A stretch of 43,790 nucleotides of DNA from a virus: IMG/VR virus record IMGVR_UViG_3300047558_000338, positions 1-43,790 of that record. The stretch is one strand, 5' to 3'. The notes below the pieces were generated by a model. It did no database searches. It was not told where the DNA came from and was given only the letters and a program-made list of their open reading frames with translations. Shown piece after piece: positions 8,629 through 17,748 of the stretch (position 1 is the first letter of the stretch; each line of letters starts with the position of its first letter). The position numbers and the translations under genes are program-made.

Positions 8629-10236
8629 CTAATATTGTATATTATATGGATTAGGAATATTATGAGTAATGTCTTTATACTTCATACCTCTTCGATATGA
8701 TTTATAATCAGATTCCCTAATATCATTTAATTTAGTCAATAGAGATGATTGCCTATTTCTAATTAACTTAACTCTAGAAGAGTTCGACATATCCTCCTCA
8801 AGTATGTTAGATTGCCTCTCAAATTGTGTTTTTACTCTTACACTTCTAGGTTTATTAGAAAAAGTAGTCATTGGACCCTTTATATTTCCTAAAGCTATTT
8901 CAATATCTAGGGGAATATCTAATATATCTAGTATTAGATCTACCTCTTTATTAGTTATAGTCCACGCTACTAATTGTAACCCTGTCATAGGAGTAGTAAC
9001 TGTTACTGGGTCATTCTGAATAATAGAACCTAATACTTTAGTCTCTGCTTTAAATTCAAATAAAGAGTTTAATAGAGATACCGCCATAAGATTAGGTCTA
9101 TCTTCTAAACTATCGTAAGCTACTTCTAAAAGAATAGAATCAACTTGAGTGGGTGATATCCTATACTCTAAATTATCAATTGTACCGTCTGCAATGATAA
9201 TTTCATTCCCTGCGTCATCTACCTCTCTAGTTCTAAAGTAAATAGTATCTAATTTATACTCATCGTTCACTGATTCAATAGCACTTGCATTCCCAGATTG
9301 ATCTACTTGTATTAGACACGAGTTGACTGCATATGGTAATAAATTTTTATTATCAAGTCCCCATTTAAAAGGTAATTCAATGAAAGTACCCTGACTGTCA
9401 GTAAAACTAAATTTCACACTGACTAACTCAGTATTTATTTCTACTTTTCTCAATCTTGAATCAAACTCAATATAATGTAAATTTAAGATCCCTGACATTA
9501 CTGGACTTGCTAATATATTAGAAGTTTTACTATTTAACGTTGCTTCATTAATATAATCCGAAATATCCGCAATAATATTAGTAATATTAATAGTATTAGT
9601 GTAATTATTAACATCTACCCATAAGGAAGATATAGTGGAAAGATATACACTAACTTTTAGTACTCTGTCCCCAATATTTATTTTAGTAGGTTCGAAGTAG
9701 ATGCGTGGTTTAGTTTCTTCATTATTATGTGCTTGTTGAATAGCCGATTTTAACTCTGGTACTTTTAAAATTCTATCTAAATCGTCAATAGCCTGTTTCT
9801 CTAAAATAATCGAATGCTGTGCCTGCTCGGGTACTTGTGATAATTGACCAATAAGATAGGCAGCAGATAAAGCACAACTTACTCTTCTAATACCACTAAT
9901 AAAGATAGACTTCTCATTAAAACTAACATCAGCTTTGACAACAGTATCATCTACTGTTCCAAACATAAAAGTCTTAACTATAGTTAATGTAGGGAATAAT
10001 TGATTACCCGAATTATCTCTTGATGCTGCTAAAATTAATGCAATTCTAGGGTCACTTTGATTAATAATAACTTCATATATTTCTCGAATACTTTTTCTCC
10101 TAATTAATACCGAATATCCTCTAATTACAGTAACCATTTCATACAGTACAGGCGATATTGAAGACAGTTGAACATCCGTAATAGTATCTAAATTAACGCC
10201 AGTAAGAGTTGTCCCAAATCTATCATTAAATTCCAT
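8629..10236 (-). CDS. Unknown protein in head-tail connector position, 535 aa
   Basis: I do not recognise this protein. It is mostly hydrophilic with alternating beta-like segments and a basic C-terminus (KSYRRGMKYKDI). It lies just downstream of a strong bidirectional terminator (10289-10326), so it may begin a separate tail transcription unit running through sheath, tubes and hub. Its ATG follows an A-rich leader without an obvious ribosome site. By position it could be a neck, tail-completion or baseplate-wedge-like protein, but nothing in the sequence decides between these. Confidence 0.55.
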   Translation of the reverse strand: MEFNDRFGTTLTGVNLDTITDVQLSSISPVLYEMVTVIRGYSVLIRRKSIREIYEVIINQSDPRIALILAASRDNSGNQLFPTLTIVKTFMFGTVDDTVVKADVSFNEKSIFISGIRRVSCALSAAYLIGQLSQVPEQAQHSIILEKQAIDDLDRILKVPELKSAIQQAHNNEETKPRIYFEPTKINIGDRVLKVSVYLSTISSLWVDVNNYTNTINITNIIADISDYINEATLNSKTSNILASPVMSGILNLHYIEFDSRLRKVEINTELVSVKFSFTDSQGTFIELPFKWGLDNKNLLPYAVNSCLIQVDQSGNASAIESVNDEYKLDTIYFRTREVDDAGNEIIIADGTIDNLEYRISPTQVDSILLEVAYDSLEDRPNLMAVSLLNSLFEFKAETKVLGSIIQNDPVTVTTPMTGLQLVAWTITNKEVDLILDILDIPLDIEIALGNIKGPMTTFSNKPRSVRVKTQFERQSNILEEDMSNSSRVKLIRNRQSSLLTKLNDIRESDYKSYRRGMKYKDITHNIPNPYNIQY

Positions 10237-10288
10237 TTCAATACTTTAAAAAAAAAACTAGTTATCACTATCTTAACTATTAGACAAA

Positions 10289-10326
10289 AAAAGAAAAGGG
10301 GTTATGATTATAACCCCTTTTCTTTT
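10289..10326 (-). terminator. Strong bidirectional terminator after the head genes
   Basis: A perfect 17-bp inverted repeat (10289-10305 and 10310-10326) with a four-base loop. The arms contain AAAAGAAAAGGGG and its complement, so both strands end in T-rich tracts. It lies 18 bases past the stop of the 109-aa head gene on the minus strand and separates head genes from tail genes. Confidence 0.85.
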
Positions 10327-10344
10327 AATGAATTAAAACTAAGT

Positions 10345-10674
10345 TTAAGTTTCTACTTTTTTGGTAACTCTTTTAGGGCGAGTGCTATTCTTTTGTTCAT
10401 CTGATGGAAGTTCAATTTGTTGCTCTTCTGATACAGAAGGTGTCAATTCTAATTTAGGTTCTAATTCTAATTTAGGTTCTTTGACTTCAACTGACTTAAC
10501 TTGTTCTGCTTCCGTTTGGGAAATTAACCTTAAATGTTTTCTGTAAGGAAAAGTAGGCTGTGTCAATTGCTCTCCTAACTCTCGACTAATACTAAAAGTT
10601 GACCCAGCACTTAATTTATAATGCTGACCTCCTATCTTAAATGAACATGGAGCTACTGCTAAAAATACATACAT
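10345..10674 (-). CDS. Small head-region protein, 109 aa
   Basis: Unknown. The first ~55 residues look folded (PCSFKIGGQHYKLSAGST), and the remainder is a charged low-complexity tail with a tandem six-residue repeat (EPKLEL twice, near residues 68-79) and a lysine-rich end. A good ribosome site (AAAGGAG) lies seven bases before the ATG. It is the last gene before the terminator and follows the putative decoration protein by 12 bases. It may be a minor head protein or a head-tail joining component; the acidic tail suggests a binding linker rather than an enzyme. Confidence 0.55.
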   Translation of the reverse strand: MYVFLAVAPCSFKIGGQHYKLSAGSTFSISRELGEQLTQPTFPYRKHLRLISQTEAEQVKSVEVKEPKLELEPKLELTPSVSEEQQIELPSDEQKNSTRPKRVTKKVET

Positions 10675-10686
10675 AGTTTATCTCCT

Positions 10687-11394
10687 TTAAACACTTAATA
10701 AGTGATAATCAGGTAAAGTTTTGGTGATAGTACCTACCCCACCTGTGAAGGAAATTTCTCCTAACATAATACCACCACTTTGACGAAGCATAGCATTAGA
10801 GCCACTTGCTACATGAGGAGGTAATGCTTTATCTAAAAAGATAGGAACTTCATTATTAGCAGAGATGTTCGCAGCAGTAATAGTATTACCTACTTCATTA
10901 AAGGGTAAACCATTCCAATCTGATGCATACGGAATTTCAGAGAAATGGTCTAAAGGCTCCCATGCACCTGCTTTACCAATTAATAGTTCGTCCACTAAGT
11001 AATATTCACCGTATGATAAACCATTAACTGCTCTAGCTCTAATAGCATAACCTCCATTAACAACAGTGGGAGGGGTCGCTCCCACTAAAAAAACAGGAAC
11101 TTGTCTAGGAGGATTCATGTAAATCTCTACCTTAGTAGTGGCTGTTGATAAATTTACTCCGACAGGAACACTAACAGATAAAGCTGTGGCTAAAGTAACT
11201 AAGTTACCCTCATAACGAGCTTTACCAGGTTGGATTGTAATTGCGGCACTGGTATTAGGTGTACCAACCCCATCAGTTCCTCCTAAACTGATCTCAAATC
11301 CTGAGATCACCCCTGCAGCTGGAAAAGTATTCAAACCTCCTCTTTGTCCATAGGGAGTTGCTTGATAGTCTTTATTAATACCTACACTTGGCAT
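10687..11394 (-). CDS. Putative capsid decoration protein, 235 aa
   Basis: Probably a head-associated structural protein. It is rich in glycine, valine, threonine and alanine with alternating beta-strand segments (ITIQPGKARYEGNLV, KVEIYMNPPRQVPVF) and no catalytic motif, the composition of decoration or head-fibre proteins. It lies directly after the major capsid gene, where such proteins are usually encoded. GC content and codon use look like the capsid gene, which suggests high expression. No family is recognised, so the role is by position and composition. Confidence 0.5.
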   Translation of the reverse strand: MPSVGINKDYQATPYGQRGGLNTFPAAGVISGFEISLGGTDGVGTPNTSAAITIQPGKARYEGNLVTLATALSVSVPVGVNLSTATTKVEIYMNPPRQVPVFLVGATPPTVVNGGYAIRARAVNGLSYGEYYLVDELLIGKAGAWEPLDHFSEIPYASDWNGLPFNEVGNTITAANISANNEVPIFLDKALPPHVASGSNAMLRQSGGIMLGEISFTGGVGTITKTLPDYHLLSV

Positions 11395-11426
11395 TTTTTT
11401 AACCTCTATTTAACTATTTAACTAAT

Positions 11427-12743
11427 TTAAAATGTACCGTAAGCTAAGTTAGACCGTAAGATTAACTTATCGTTAATATCACTAGGATCACACACATCCA
11501 TAACAATAATCCACTGAGGGTAAGTCGCATAAGGTAAGAAAGAATTACCCATTTGCATTGTACGTCCAGGGGTCATAGGGGGAGCTTGTTCAGGTCCCGT
11601 GCGAATCCATAAACCAGAACTCGCATCGGGAGCTTCACCTACACAGTATTGGGTATAACCTAAAGTCTGACCAGGATCATTAACATGGTTTCTAGCTACA
11701 ATCACTACTTTATTAGAAGGCCACATATTAAGCACTTCACCAGTAACAGGATCTTTATACATTTGGTCAATCACTCTAATATTTAATCCTGCAATCTGAT
11801 TAATTTCCCCTCCGGGTCCAAAGCTTAAAAAGCGAGGATTTGGGGAAGACGCAGTTTCAAATCCCATATCTGTCGCATTAACTTGGAAGTTAAATGTGCC
11901 CACAGAACCCATATTTGCCTTGATTAAGTTGTTTTCTTGAAGAACTGTGTACATATCACCAGACATAAAAATATCTGTATATACATTTTTATTAGTGTTC
12001 TTCGCAAATTGTTTGATTAAGCGTATAGTTCTAACAATATTAGCATCTGGATTAGTCCACGGTACTCCAATGTTTTGATAATTATCCGCAAATAGAATTG
12101 CTTCAGTTCTATTTTTATCGTTAATTAAATTAGTCTGAGCTTTCCATGCAACTCCACCTAACGTTACACTACTACCCGAGTTTAATGTCGCATTAAACCC
12201 TTTATATGAGAAGAAATTATGGGCAGGGATTTGTGTAGGAACATCAATACTAATACTGGTTCTTGGATCTTCATAATTAATCCCACCCAATAAACATTGA
12301 ATACGGAAAAAGTCAATCGTTCTATTATGACGATTAACCATCTCCCTCACACGCTGCTCAACAATTGTCTGAGGAGGGTTTAATTCATTTAAAGTACCTG
12401 GAGCTCTTAATTGATTAATTAAATACTGATCAATAAAGTCATCTTCTCTAAACAATGCTGGTTCTACAATTCTGCGGAACATTCTTTGATTAGGTGTAAA
12501 GTTACCTACAGGCACCCCTGGACGTGCGAGAGGCATTAAACCTAAAGACTCCTGAATAGTTTCAATAACAATAGTTCTTTCTGGATTATGCTGATCAGGG
12601 AATAAATCAGATAAGTCAGAACGATCTAACTCTGCGTAGGAACGGGCTAATCTAGTTAGACTAAGTGAACCTAGTGCGGGGGGTTCTCCTATATACTCAT
12701 AGGGAGTAGTTTTAGGGACTGGGCTATAATATGGTGCTGGCAT
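11427..12743 (-). CDS. Major capsid protein, 438 aa
   Basis: Likely the HK97-fold capsid subunit. It follows the protease/scaffold gene, has a suitable length, and contains features of the lambda gpE-type capsid family: an N-terminal arm with TIVIETIQESLGLMPLARPG, a long helix with REMVNRHNRTIDFFRIQ (about residues 131-147), a central ADNYQNIGVPWTNPDANIV segment, and a late domain with NKVVIVARNHVNDPG. The gene is relatively GC-rich and regular in codon use, and a GAGGAA ribosome site lies eight bases before the ATG. The capsid role is well supported by order; the exact family needs a profile search. Confidence 0.8.
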   Translation of the reverse strand: MPAPYYSPVPKTTPYEYIGEPPALGSLSLTRLARSYAELDRSDLSDLFPDQHNPERTIVIETIQESLGLMPLARPGVPVGNFTPNQRMFRRIVEPALFREDDFIDQYLINQLRAPGTLNELNPPQTIVEQRVREMVNRHNRTIDFFRIQCLLGGINYEDPRTSISIDVPTQIPAHNFFSYKGFNATLNSGSSVTLGGVAWKAQTNLINDKNRTEAILFADNYQNIGVPWTNPDANIVRTIRLIKQFAKNTNKNVYTDIFMSGDMYTVLQENNLIKANMGSVGTFNFQVNATDMGFETASSPNPRFLSFGPGGEINQIAGLNIRVIDQMYKDPVTGEVLNMWPSNKVVIVARNHVNDPGQTLGYTQYCVGEAPDASSGLWIRTGPEQAPPMTPGRTMQMGNSFLPYATYPQWIIVMDVCDPSDINDKLILRSNLAYGTF

Positions 12744-12778
12744 GTTTTTTATTCCTCATTATTCTCATTTATAGGTGT

Positions 12779-14410
12779 CTAAGCTAATGATGCATAAGTT
12801 TGCATCTTTTTAGCTTCTGCAAGTTTTTTATTATATTCAATTACTTTAGCGTACGGATCTTCAAATAATTCATCATTCATTTGAGCAGTCTTATTTGCAT
12901 ACCCATGTTGCGTGAGTAATTCTATATGGGTGTTTTGGGCTAATTTAGCTAAACTTGTTAGAACCACTTCCTCTGAATCGCCTAAAGATCCATTCTTAAT
13001 TAACTCGCTATACTTCTCATTAATATCAGAAGGTAGGTTTAATTCTTTTAAGTAGGCTAATTTAGCATTAAGCTCCTCCTCTTTAATTCTATCTTCATAC
13101 TTCTGTACTTTAATAGATAGTTCTTCATTTTTAGAATGATATTCAGTTAATTTCTCTTGATAGCTTTTTTCCATCTCAGAGAGTTTGATATCATACTCAC
13201 TTAACTTCTGTTGCAAAATTTGAACTTGGTCACTTAATTGAATTGGATTATTGTTATCCAACTCTCTAGTTTCTTTTTTAGATTCATCCGTCATAATTAC
13301 TTCCTCTTTAGTTAAACTTTTATCTACTATATTATTATTATTAGATAAAACTTCTCTATTATTATAGTGTAATTCAGTTAAATTAAGTTTGCTAGAAAAA
13401 CAGTAAATTTCTTCAGAATTATCACTAAGTGTTAGAACTCTAGGTTGATTTGGCATATATGGCACATTAGTTAAAGCCATGCCAAATAAAGTTCTACCTA
13501 CAGGTTCACCTGTTAGTTTATTAATATAATTTGGGAAAAATTCTGCGGATGAGAAAGTTATAACTCCGTCTTCTACTTTTCTGTAGGTCTCTTTGTTGAC
13601 TTCCCACTCCCCAAATAGAATATCTCCTTCTCTATACACTCTAACAAGTTCTCCTTGTTTTTCCCCACCATCTTGTAAGTGACCTAAAGTAATAGGAATA
13701 GGATAGCCTACTACGTCCCGTTTTATATTAGACTCAATAGTAGTAAGAATCTCATCACTAAAATCTAACACCTCATATACAGGATGGTGATATATACCTT
13801 TCTTAGCAATAGGAACTTTAATTAAATACCTTTTATCTTGCATGAAAGCTGAAACAGGAAGTGCGTCTTCTAATCGGTACATCTCAGAGTTCTGTGTCTG
13901 GTCATCAAATACCTGCTTTTCTTTTTCCCCTGTAATAATATAATATTCCGATAATAAGTTCTGTTTTACTTTAATGTTTTGTTCAGAATCAATCTCAGTT
14001 TTATACGTAAACTGCCATAAATCTACCCCTATACTCTTAACAGCCATAATAATACCATTTACACTAGGTTGTAATTTAGTACCTGCTTCTAATACCTCTT
14101 GAGTATTAAGAGTAAAAGTAAGACTTAGTATATGCTTACCGTCTTCATCCGATAAACTATAAGGTGCTTGAATATCAATAGGTTTAGGATTTAATTTAAG
14201 AAGTAACTCAGATAATGGTAAATTTATGTCAGCTAGAGTTATCTTACTTAATACAGACTCATTAAAAATTAATTTTAGACTCTCTAGGTCTAATTTTGAA
14301 CTGTTAATAATCTCAGACTGATTCTCTAGAGATTGTGAGTTAGTAGAATTATTCATTTCCATCTGAAGGTCATTTAATAAAACATTTTCTAGTTCTTGTT
14401 GATTGTTCAT
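12779..14410 (-). CDS. Capsid protease-scaffold fusion (Mu gpI-like), 543 aa
   Basis: Probably a head-maturation protease fused to a scaffold. Residues about 180-330 resemble Mu gpI-type proteins: H244 in TLGHLQDGG, a dg-L-x-G-x-W segment (DILFGEWEVN), a serine-containing FSSAEF at 286-291, and a closing MALTNVPYMP at 311-320, which matches the family's 'ALTN-P' signature. Residues about 390-470 are a highly charged coiled coil typical of scaffold domains. The C-terminus is basic. It sits immediately before the capsid gene, as expected. An internal ATG around the start of the coiled coil (MTDESKK, with an AGGAAG-like site before it) could give a separate scaffold product, as in Mu and lambda, but this is only suggested. 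Confidence 0.72.
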   Translation of the reverse strand: MNNQQELENVLLNDLQMEMNNSTNSQSLENQSEIINSSKLDLESLKLIFNESVLSKITLADINLPLSELLLKLNPKPIDIQAPYSLSDEDGKHILSLTFTLNTQEVLEAGTKLQPSVNGIIMAVKSIGVDLWQFTYKTEIDSEQNIKVKQNLLSEYYIITGEKEKQVFDDQTQNSEMYRLEDALPVSAFMQDKRYLIKVPIAKKGIYHHPVYEVLDFSDEILTTIESNIKRDVVGYPIPITLGHLQDGGEKQGELVRVYREGDILFGEWEVNKETYRKVEDGVITFSSAEFFPNYINKLTGEPVGRTLFGMALTNVPYMPNQPRVLTLSDNSEEIYCFSSKLNLTELHYNNREVLSNNNNIVDKSLTKEEVIMTDESKKETRELDNNNPIQLSDQVQILQQKLSEYDIKLSEMEKSYQEKLTEYHSKNEELSIKVQKYEDRIKEEELNAKLAYLKELNLPSDINEKYSELIKNGSLGDSEEVVLTSLAKLAQNTHIELLTQHGYANKTAQMNDELFEDPYAKVIEYNKKLAEAKKMQTYASLA

Positions 14411-14442
14411 ATAAATTATACAATAATAAATCTCTCATAATT

Positions 14443-15030
14443 ATGATAATAACATCAATTCCACACTCTTTCGTATTAGCTAAAAATGATGCTATTAAAC
14501 ATATATACAATAAGTTTAGTGTATTAAAACTAAAAGAAATTAGTCAATCTTATCGCTTAGACTTGGATAGTTGTTTAGTAGAGAAAACCATTAACGGTTG
14601 GAACTTTAGTTCAAAATTGATAGATACACCCAATGAAGATATAGACACTTGGCTAAAAATAGATAGATTTTTTATTAATCCGTTTTTGCATAATTATAAA
14701 TTTAACCCAAAAACAAAATATCTAAAATACCGTTTACATGACACTATTATTGAAAAAGAACTAAGTTTTAACACAATAGGAATAGAGTTATTAGCTTTCT
14801 ATTACCGTGAGGGTTATAGTGTAGAAGAAAGTGAAGGCACAGGTTATTATATTATTGAACCTTATAGTAGTAAATATTATATTGACTTATTTACCTGTAA
14901 CTGTCTTAATTATTTAACTAAAGGTAAATGTCTTCATTTGACTTTAGCAACAAGTTATCATCACAATTTGAGAGTTATAAGGAATGTTAAAAATACCTCT
15001 GGTCACGAAAATAGAGAGCTGCCAAACTAA
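14443..15030 (+). CDS. SWIM-type zinc-finger protein, 195 aa
   Basis: A small protein with a C-terminal SWIM motif: C152-x-C154, eight residues, then C163-x-H165, followed by a short helix. SWIM domains bind zinc and mediate protein or nucleic-acid binding in bacterial helicase- and transposase-associated proteins. The N-terminal 140 residues are unrecognised. It is divergent from the protease gene (32 bases apart) and is the first gene of a plus-strand cassette inserted in the minus-strand structural block. Its 3' end overlaps the next gene by 47 bases. Probably an accessory regulator; the partner is unknown. Confidence 0.65.
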   Translation: MIITSIPHSFVLAKNDAIKHIYNKFSVLKLKEISQSYRLDLDSCLVEKTINGWNFSSKLIDTPNEDIDTWLKIDRFFINPFLHNYKFNPKTKYLKYRLHDTIIEKELSFNTIGIELLAFYYREGYSVEESEGTGYYIIEPYSSKYYIDLFTCNCLNYLTKGKCLHLTLATSYHHNLRVIRNVKNTSGHENRELPN

Positions 15031-15493
15031 AGACTTAGAAATGGCTGCAACTTTGATTGATGCTATCTGCTTCTCTTTAGAAATGAATACTTTAGGATTA
15101 ATCAATACTAAATTATCCCAAACTATGCTCAAAATATTTCTAAATGGTAAAGCAATAGAGATCACTGAGTTAGTTCGTTTATATGAAGATGATGATACTA
15201 ATTTTATTTTCATCCCACCTATATGCTTACCTAATTTAGAATTAGAAGGGTCAGATATCAACTGGTTGCATTATAGAGAAGTCGAGCTTAATAGTATAAA
15301 AGAATCTATTAGAGGAATAATTGAATTAGATAAAAATCTACTAGCTAATGGAATAGGCACTTTAAATTCATGGATTAGTATCCAAAAAAGGACACCTAAA
15401 ACCACTATAATTAATCTTGGAAAAGATTTTCATCTGTTTACGGATAATTATAAATTCGGTTCACTTATATTATTAGATAACTATGGCAACTAA
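14984..15493 (+). CDS. Unknown protein of plus-strand cassette, 169 aa
   Basis: Not recognised. It is in the +1 frame relative to the SWIM gene and overlaps its end. The ATG at 14984 has a GAGAG site about ten bases upstream; an ATG at 15041 is an alternative start. The product is a soluble alpha/beta protein with no membrane segment and no cysteine cluster. The last 11 bases overlap the start of the ribbon-helix-helix gene, so the three genes are probably translated from one message. Confidence 0.55.
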   Translation: MLKIPLVTKIESCQTKDLEMAATLIDAICFSLEMNTLGLINTKLSQTMLKIFLNGKAIEITELVRLYEDDDTNFIFIPPICLPNLELEGSDINWLHYREVELNSIKESIRGIIELDKNLLANGIGTLNSWISIQKRTPKTTIINLGKDFHLFTDNYKFGSLILLDNYGN

Positions 15494-15737
15494 AAGAAAA
15501 ATACCCTTTCAGGTTTATTTATCTGAAAAAGAGGAAGCTATATTAAATTCGGCCGCTAATCAAGAAGGTTTAAGCAAAAGTGATATTATTCGTAGATTAA
15601 TTAGACGATTAGATTTTCAATTAGGGAAAAACCAGAGTCTCGATTTAGACTCTGGTTTAATCATTGATGACTATGTTTCGAATTTGAATGAACCTAAATC
15701 AGAGTTAATCAACAGTCGGTCTTTTTCGAAAACTTAG
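15483..15737 (+). CDS. Ribbon-helix-helix DNA-binding protein, 84 aa
   Basis: Likely a CopG/Arc-type repressor. Residues 7-45 show a beta strand (IPFQVYLSEKE) followed by two helices (EAILNSAANQEG and SKSDIIRRLIRRL), the ribbon-helix-helix layout. The C-terminal 40 residues are an acidic flexible tail. It overlaps the previous gene by 11 bases and is convergent with the portal gene, whose stop overlaps its own by four bases. It may regulate its cassette. The coding region contains a perfect hairpin (15629-15658) that can terminate the opposite-strand portal message. Confidence 0.75.
   Translation: MATKRKIPFQVYLSEKEEAILNSAANQEGLSKSDIIRRLIRRLDFQLGKNQSLDLDSGLIIDDYVSNLNEPKSELINSRSFSKT
15629..15658 (-). 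terminator. Terminator hairpin inside the opposite-strand RHH gene
   Basis: A perfect 12-bp inverted repeat (AAACCAGAGTCT at 15629-15640, complement at 15647-15658) with a six-base loop. On the minus strand it is followed by a run of five T, and it lies about 76 bases past the portal stop codon, so it probably ends the chaperone-portal message. On the plus strand it encodes part of the RHH protein's linker. Confidence 0.65.
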
Positions 15738-17206
15738 CTATCTTTATTTTTAGGTCTAGCTTGCTGTAAAGGAACTGACACTCCTGTAGGTCTTCCTTGT
15801 TGAGCTTTTCCTTTTATTTTACCCTCACTCTTTCTATTAGTAGTAGAACTTGGAGTTCCCTCTTTAGGCTGTTTAGGATATACCAATAACTGACGAATAA
15901 ACTCCTTATCATCATCAGTCATAGGTCTATCTAAACAATCTACTAATTGACGTACCATCGCCCAATCTGAGTTATCTAAAGGATTAAAATATCCCTGTTC
16001 TGTTAATCCTTTAATCATCTGCATTAAAGCTACCCTAGCTTCAGGTCTCGTTCCTTTTCTTAATGGAATTTGTGGAGGATATTTAGCAGCCTCTCTATCA
16101 AAATTGAGCTTAACTAATCTATGAAGACTCTGATTCACAAATGGAATAACAAACTTAGTATACATCGAAGAGATGACTCTATTGAAAAATTCTACTTGTC
16201 TCTCAGAAAACATCTCATTACTAATATCTCCATCTACAATCCCATAAGGTAGTAAAAGTAACTTAATTTGTTGCTTCTCACAAAATTTAATAGCTTCTAA
16301 AAATACGGCATTAATATTACTTGGAGGTTGAACCACCTGAACTTCTGGTTTAGCTTCATTATCGCTATATTCCAAAATGATGTTATTAATATCACCACTC
16401 CCTTCAGCATCCTCAAGTTGTTTTTGTAGAATCTGAGCATCGGTTAATCTTACGTCTTCTTCTGTAATAGGGTCAAACTCACTTACCGCTGATGTTCTTC
16501 TTGGAATGCTGAATACTGTCATAGGTTTACCGTATTTATCTAGGGTAACTGTCAGCATATCCACAAATGCTTCTTTTAATACGTGCCATCTATAAATAGG
16601 TTCTACTATAGATGAACCATAATAATTATTAAATTGCTTTTTATGTGCTAAATATATAATTTTCCACATAGGAAGTTTAACTTCACCTTGTGCATTAGAA
16701 TCATAGCTAGATTGATATATACCTGATAAGTAAGGTACCCCCTCATAAGATGGAGCTCCTTCTACTAATCTTCCTTTTTTATCTGTTCTAATAATCAACG
16801 TTGAGGGGTGATACGTGACTAAATCTTTTAATAGAACCGTTCCATCTATAATTTCATAAATATTCTCAGTGACAGAGAAACCTGCCCACATTGTTATTGT
16901 TATAATTTCTTTAATTTTATCTCTTAAGTTTATAGAGTAGTTGTCTGATAAATTATCTATTGATAATTGTAAAAATTCTTGTATGTCAGAGTCAGGATGT
17001 TCTACCTCCCCTAATGAACCAATTAAAGCATCTGTTAATACATTTACTGCTTGAATTAACGTTGGGTCATTGTTAAATACATTCTCATATATCTCTAACC
17101 TTTGAAGTATTGGTCTTGAATATGTAGTAAGAGGTATAGATGACCCTAGTTGTTTCATCTTACCTCTTGGTCTCATATTAGCATTATGTTTTATATCAGT
17201 TCTCAT
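15734..17206 (-). CDS. Portal protein, 490 aa
   Basis: Probable portal, the dodecameric ring through which DNA enters and leaves the head. Features of the Mu gp29/DUF935-like portal group are visible: an early helical part, then MWAGFSVTENIYEI (residues about 109-122), a strand with YHPSTLIIRTDKKG, a clip-like LPMWKIIYLAHKKQFNN YYGSSIVEP region, a long helix with RWHVLKEAFVDML, and DKYGKPMTVFSIPR. The C-terminus is a basic, glutamine-rich tail. It follows the frameshifted chaperone gene by 20 bases. The family call is by pattern and length. Confidence 0.78.
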   Translation of the reverse strand: MRTDIKHNANMRPRGKMKQLGSSIPLTTYSRPILQRLEIYENVFNNDPTLIQAVNVLTDALIGSLGEVEHPDSDIQEFLQLSIDNLSDNYSINLRDKIKEIITITMWAGFSVTENIYEIIDGTVLLKDLVTYHPSTLIIRTDKKGRLVEGAPSYEGVPYLSGIYQSSYDSNAQGEVKLPMWKIIYLAHKKQFNNYYGSSIVEPIYRWHVLKEAFVDMLTVTLDKYGKPMTVFSIPRRTSAVSEFDPITEEDVRLTDAQILQKQLEDAEGSGDINNIILEYSDNEAKPEVQVVQPPSNINAVFLEAIKFCEKQQIKLLLLPYGIVDGDISNEMFSERQVEFFNRVISSMYTKFVIPFVNQSLHRLVKLNFDREAAKYPPQIPLRKGTRPEARVALMQMIKGLTEQGYFNPLDNSDWAMVRQLVDCLDRPMTDDDKEFIRQLLVYPKQPKEGTPSSTTNRKSEGKIKGKAQQGRPTGVSVPLQQARPKNKDS

Positions 17207-17226
17207 TGGTAATATTATTTTTATAA

Positions 17227-17748
17227 TTATCTTCTTAACATATTACCAATTACTGAAGACGAAGTATCCAAGAACTTAAGTTCAGTATTTCGTTGAGCCT
17301 GCATTGTTTCAAGTTCCCTTTTTTGTTGGGCTCTTTCACTTTCTCGGGCTTGTATAATACTTTCAACTTCTAATTCTATAGCTCTTCGTAAAAGAGGGTC
17401 TAAATTAATCCAACTTTCCCAGCTGATATTAACCACCATATTTACTGACATCCAACTGGCAATATAATGTTTTCTCCCCACTGCTTTAGCTAGATCATCA
17501 TACTGCCATTGAAACTGAGCTATGTCTTCTTCTGGAATATGAATAAATACTTTAGCTGGATACCACATGGGATAATGTCTTACTGGATATTGTAAAAACT
17601 CCCAAAAAGATGCAAAACTTAGACCTCTATCTAACCAACTTGTACATTTTATTTGGTTATATATTAAACGGCTGTCTGAGTAATCTCGGCTTTCTTGGTG
17701 ACCTTGGTAGAAGAGGAGATAGTCTTCCGTTCTCTTGTTCTGAATTTC
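17227..17748 (-). CDS. Minus-one frameshift extension of the tail chaperone
   Basis: This reading frame is open but has no convincing start of its own: an apparent ATG at 17844 has no ribosome site and lies inside the preceding gene. It is entered by a -1 slip at GGGAAAG (17748-17754), giving a fusion of about 228 + 173 = 401 residues. The extension holds an aromatic segment (SWLDRGLSFASFWEF, HYPMWYPAKVFIHIPEED) and a C-terminal charged coiled coil (RESERAQQKRELETMQAQR). In the lambda paradigm the extended protein binds the tape measure while the short one coats it. That role here is inferred from the layout. Confidence 0.72.
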   Translation of the reverse strand, partial: EIQNKRTEDYLLFYQGHQESRDYSDSRLIYNQIKCTSWLDRGLSFASFWEFLQYPVRHYPMWYPAKVFIHIPEEDIAQFQWQYDDLAKAVGRKHYIASWMSVNMVVNISWESWINLDPLLRRAIELEVESIIQARESERAQQKRELETMQAQRNTELKFLDTSSSVIGNMLRR

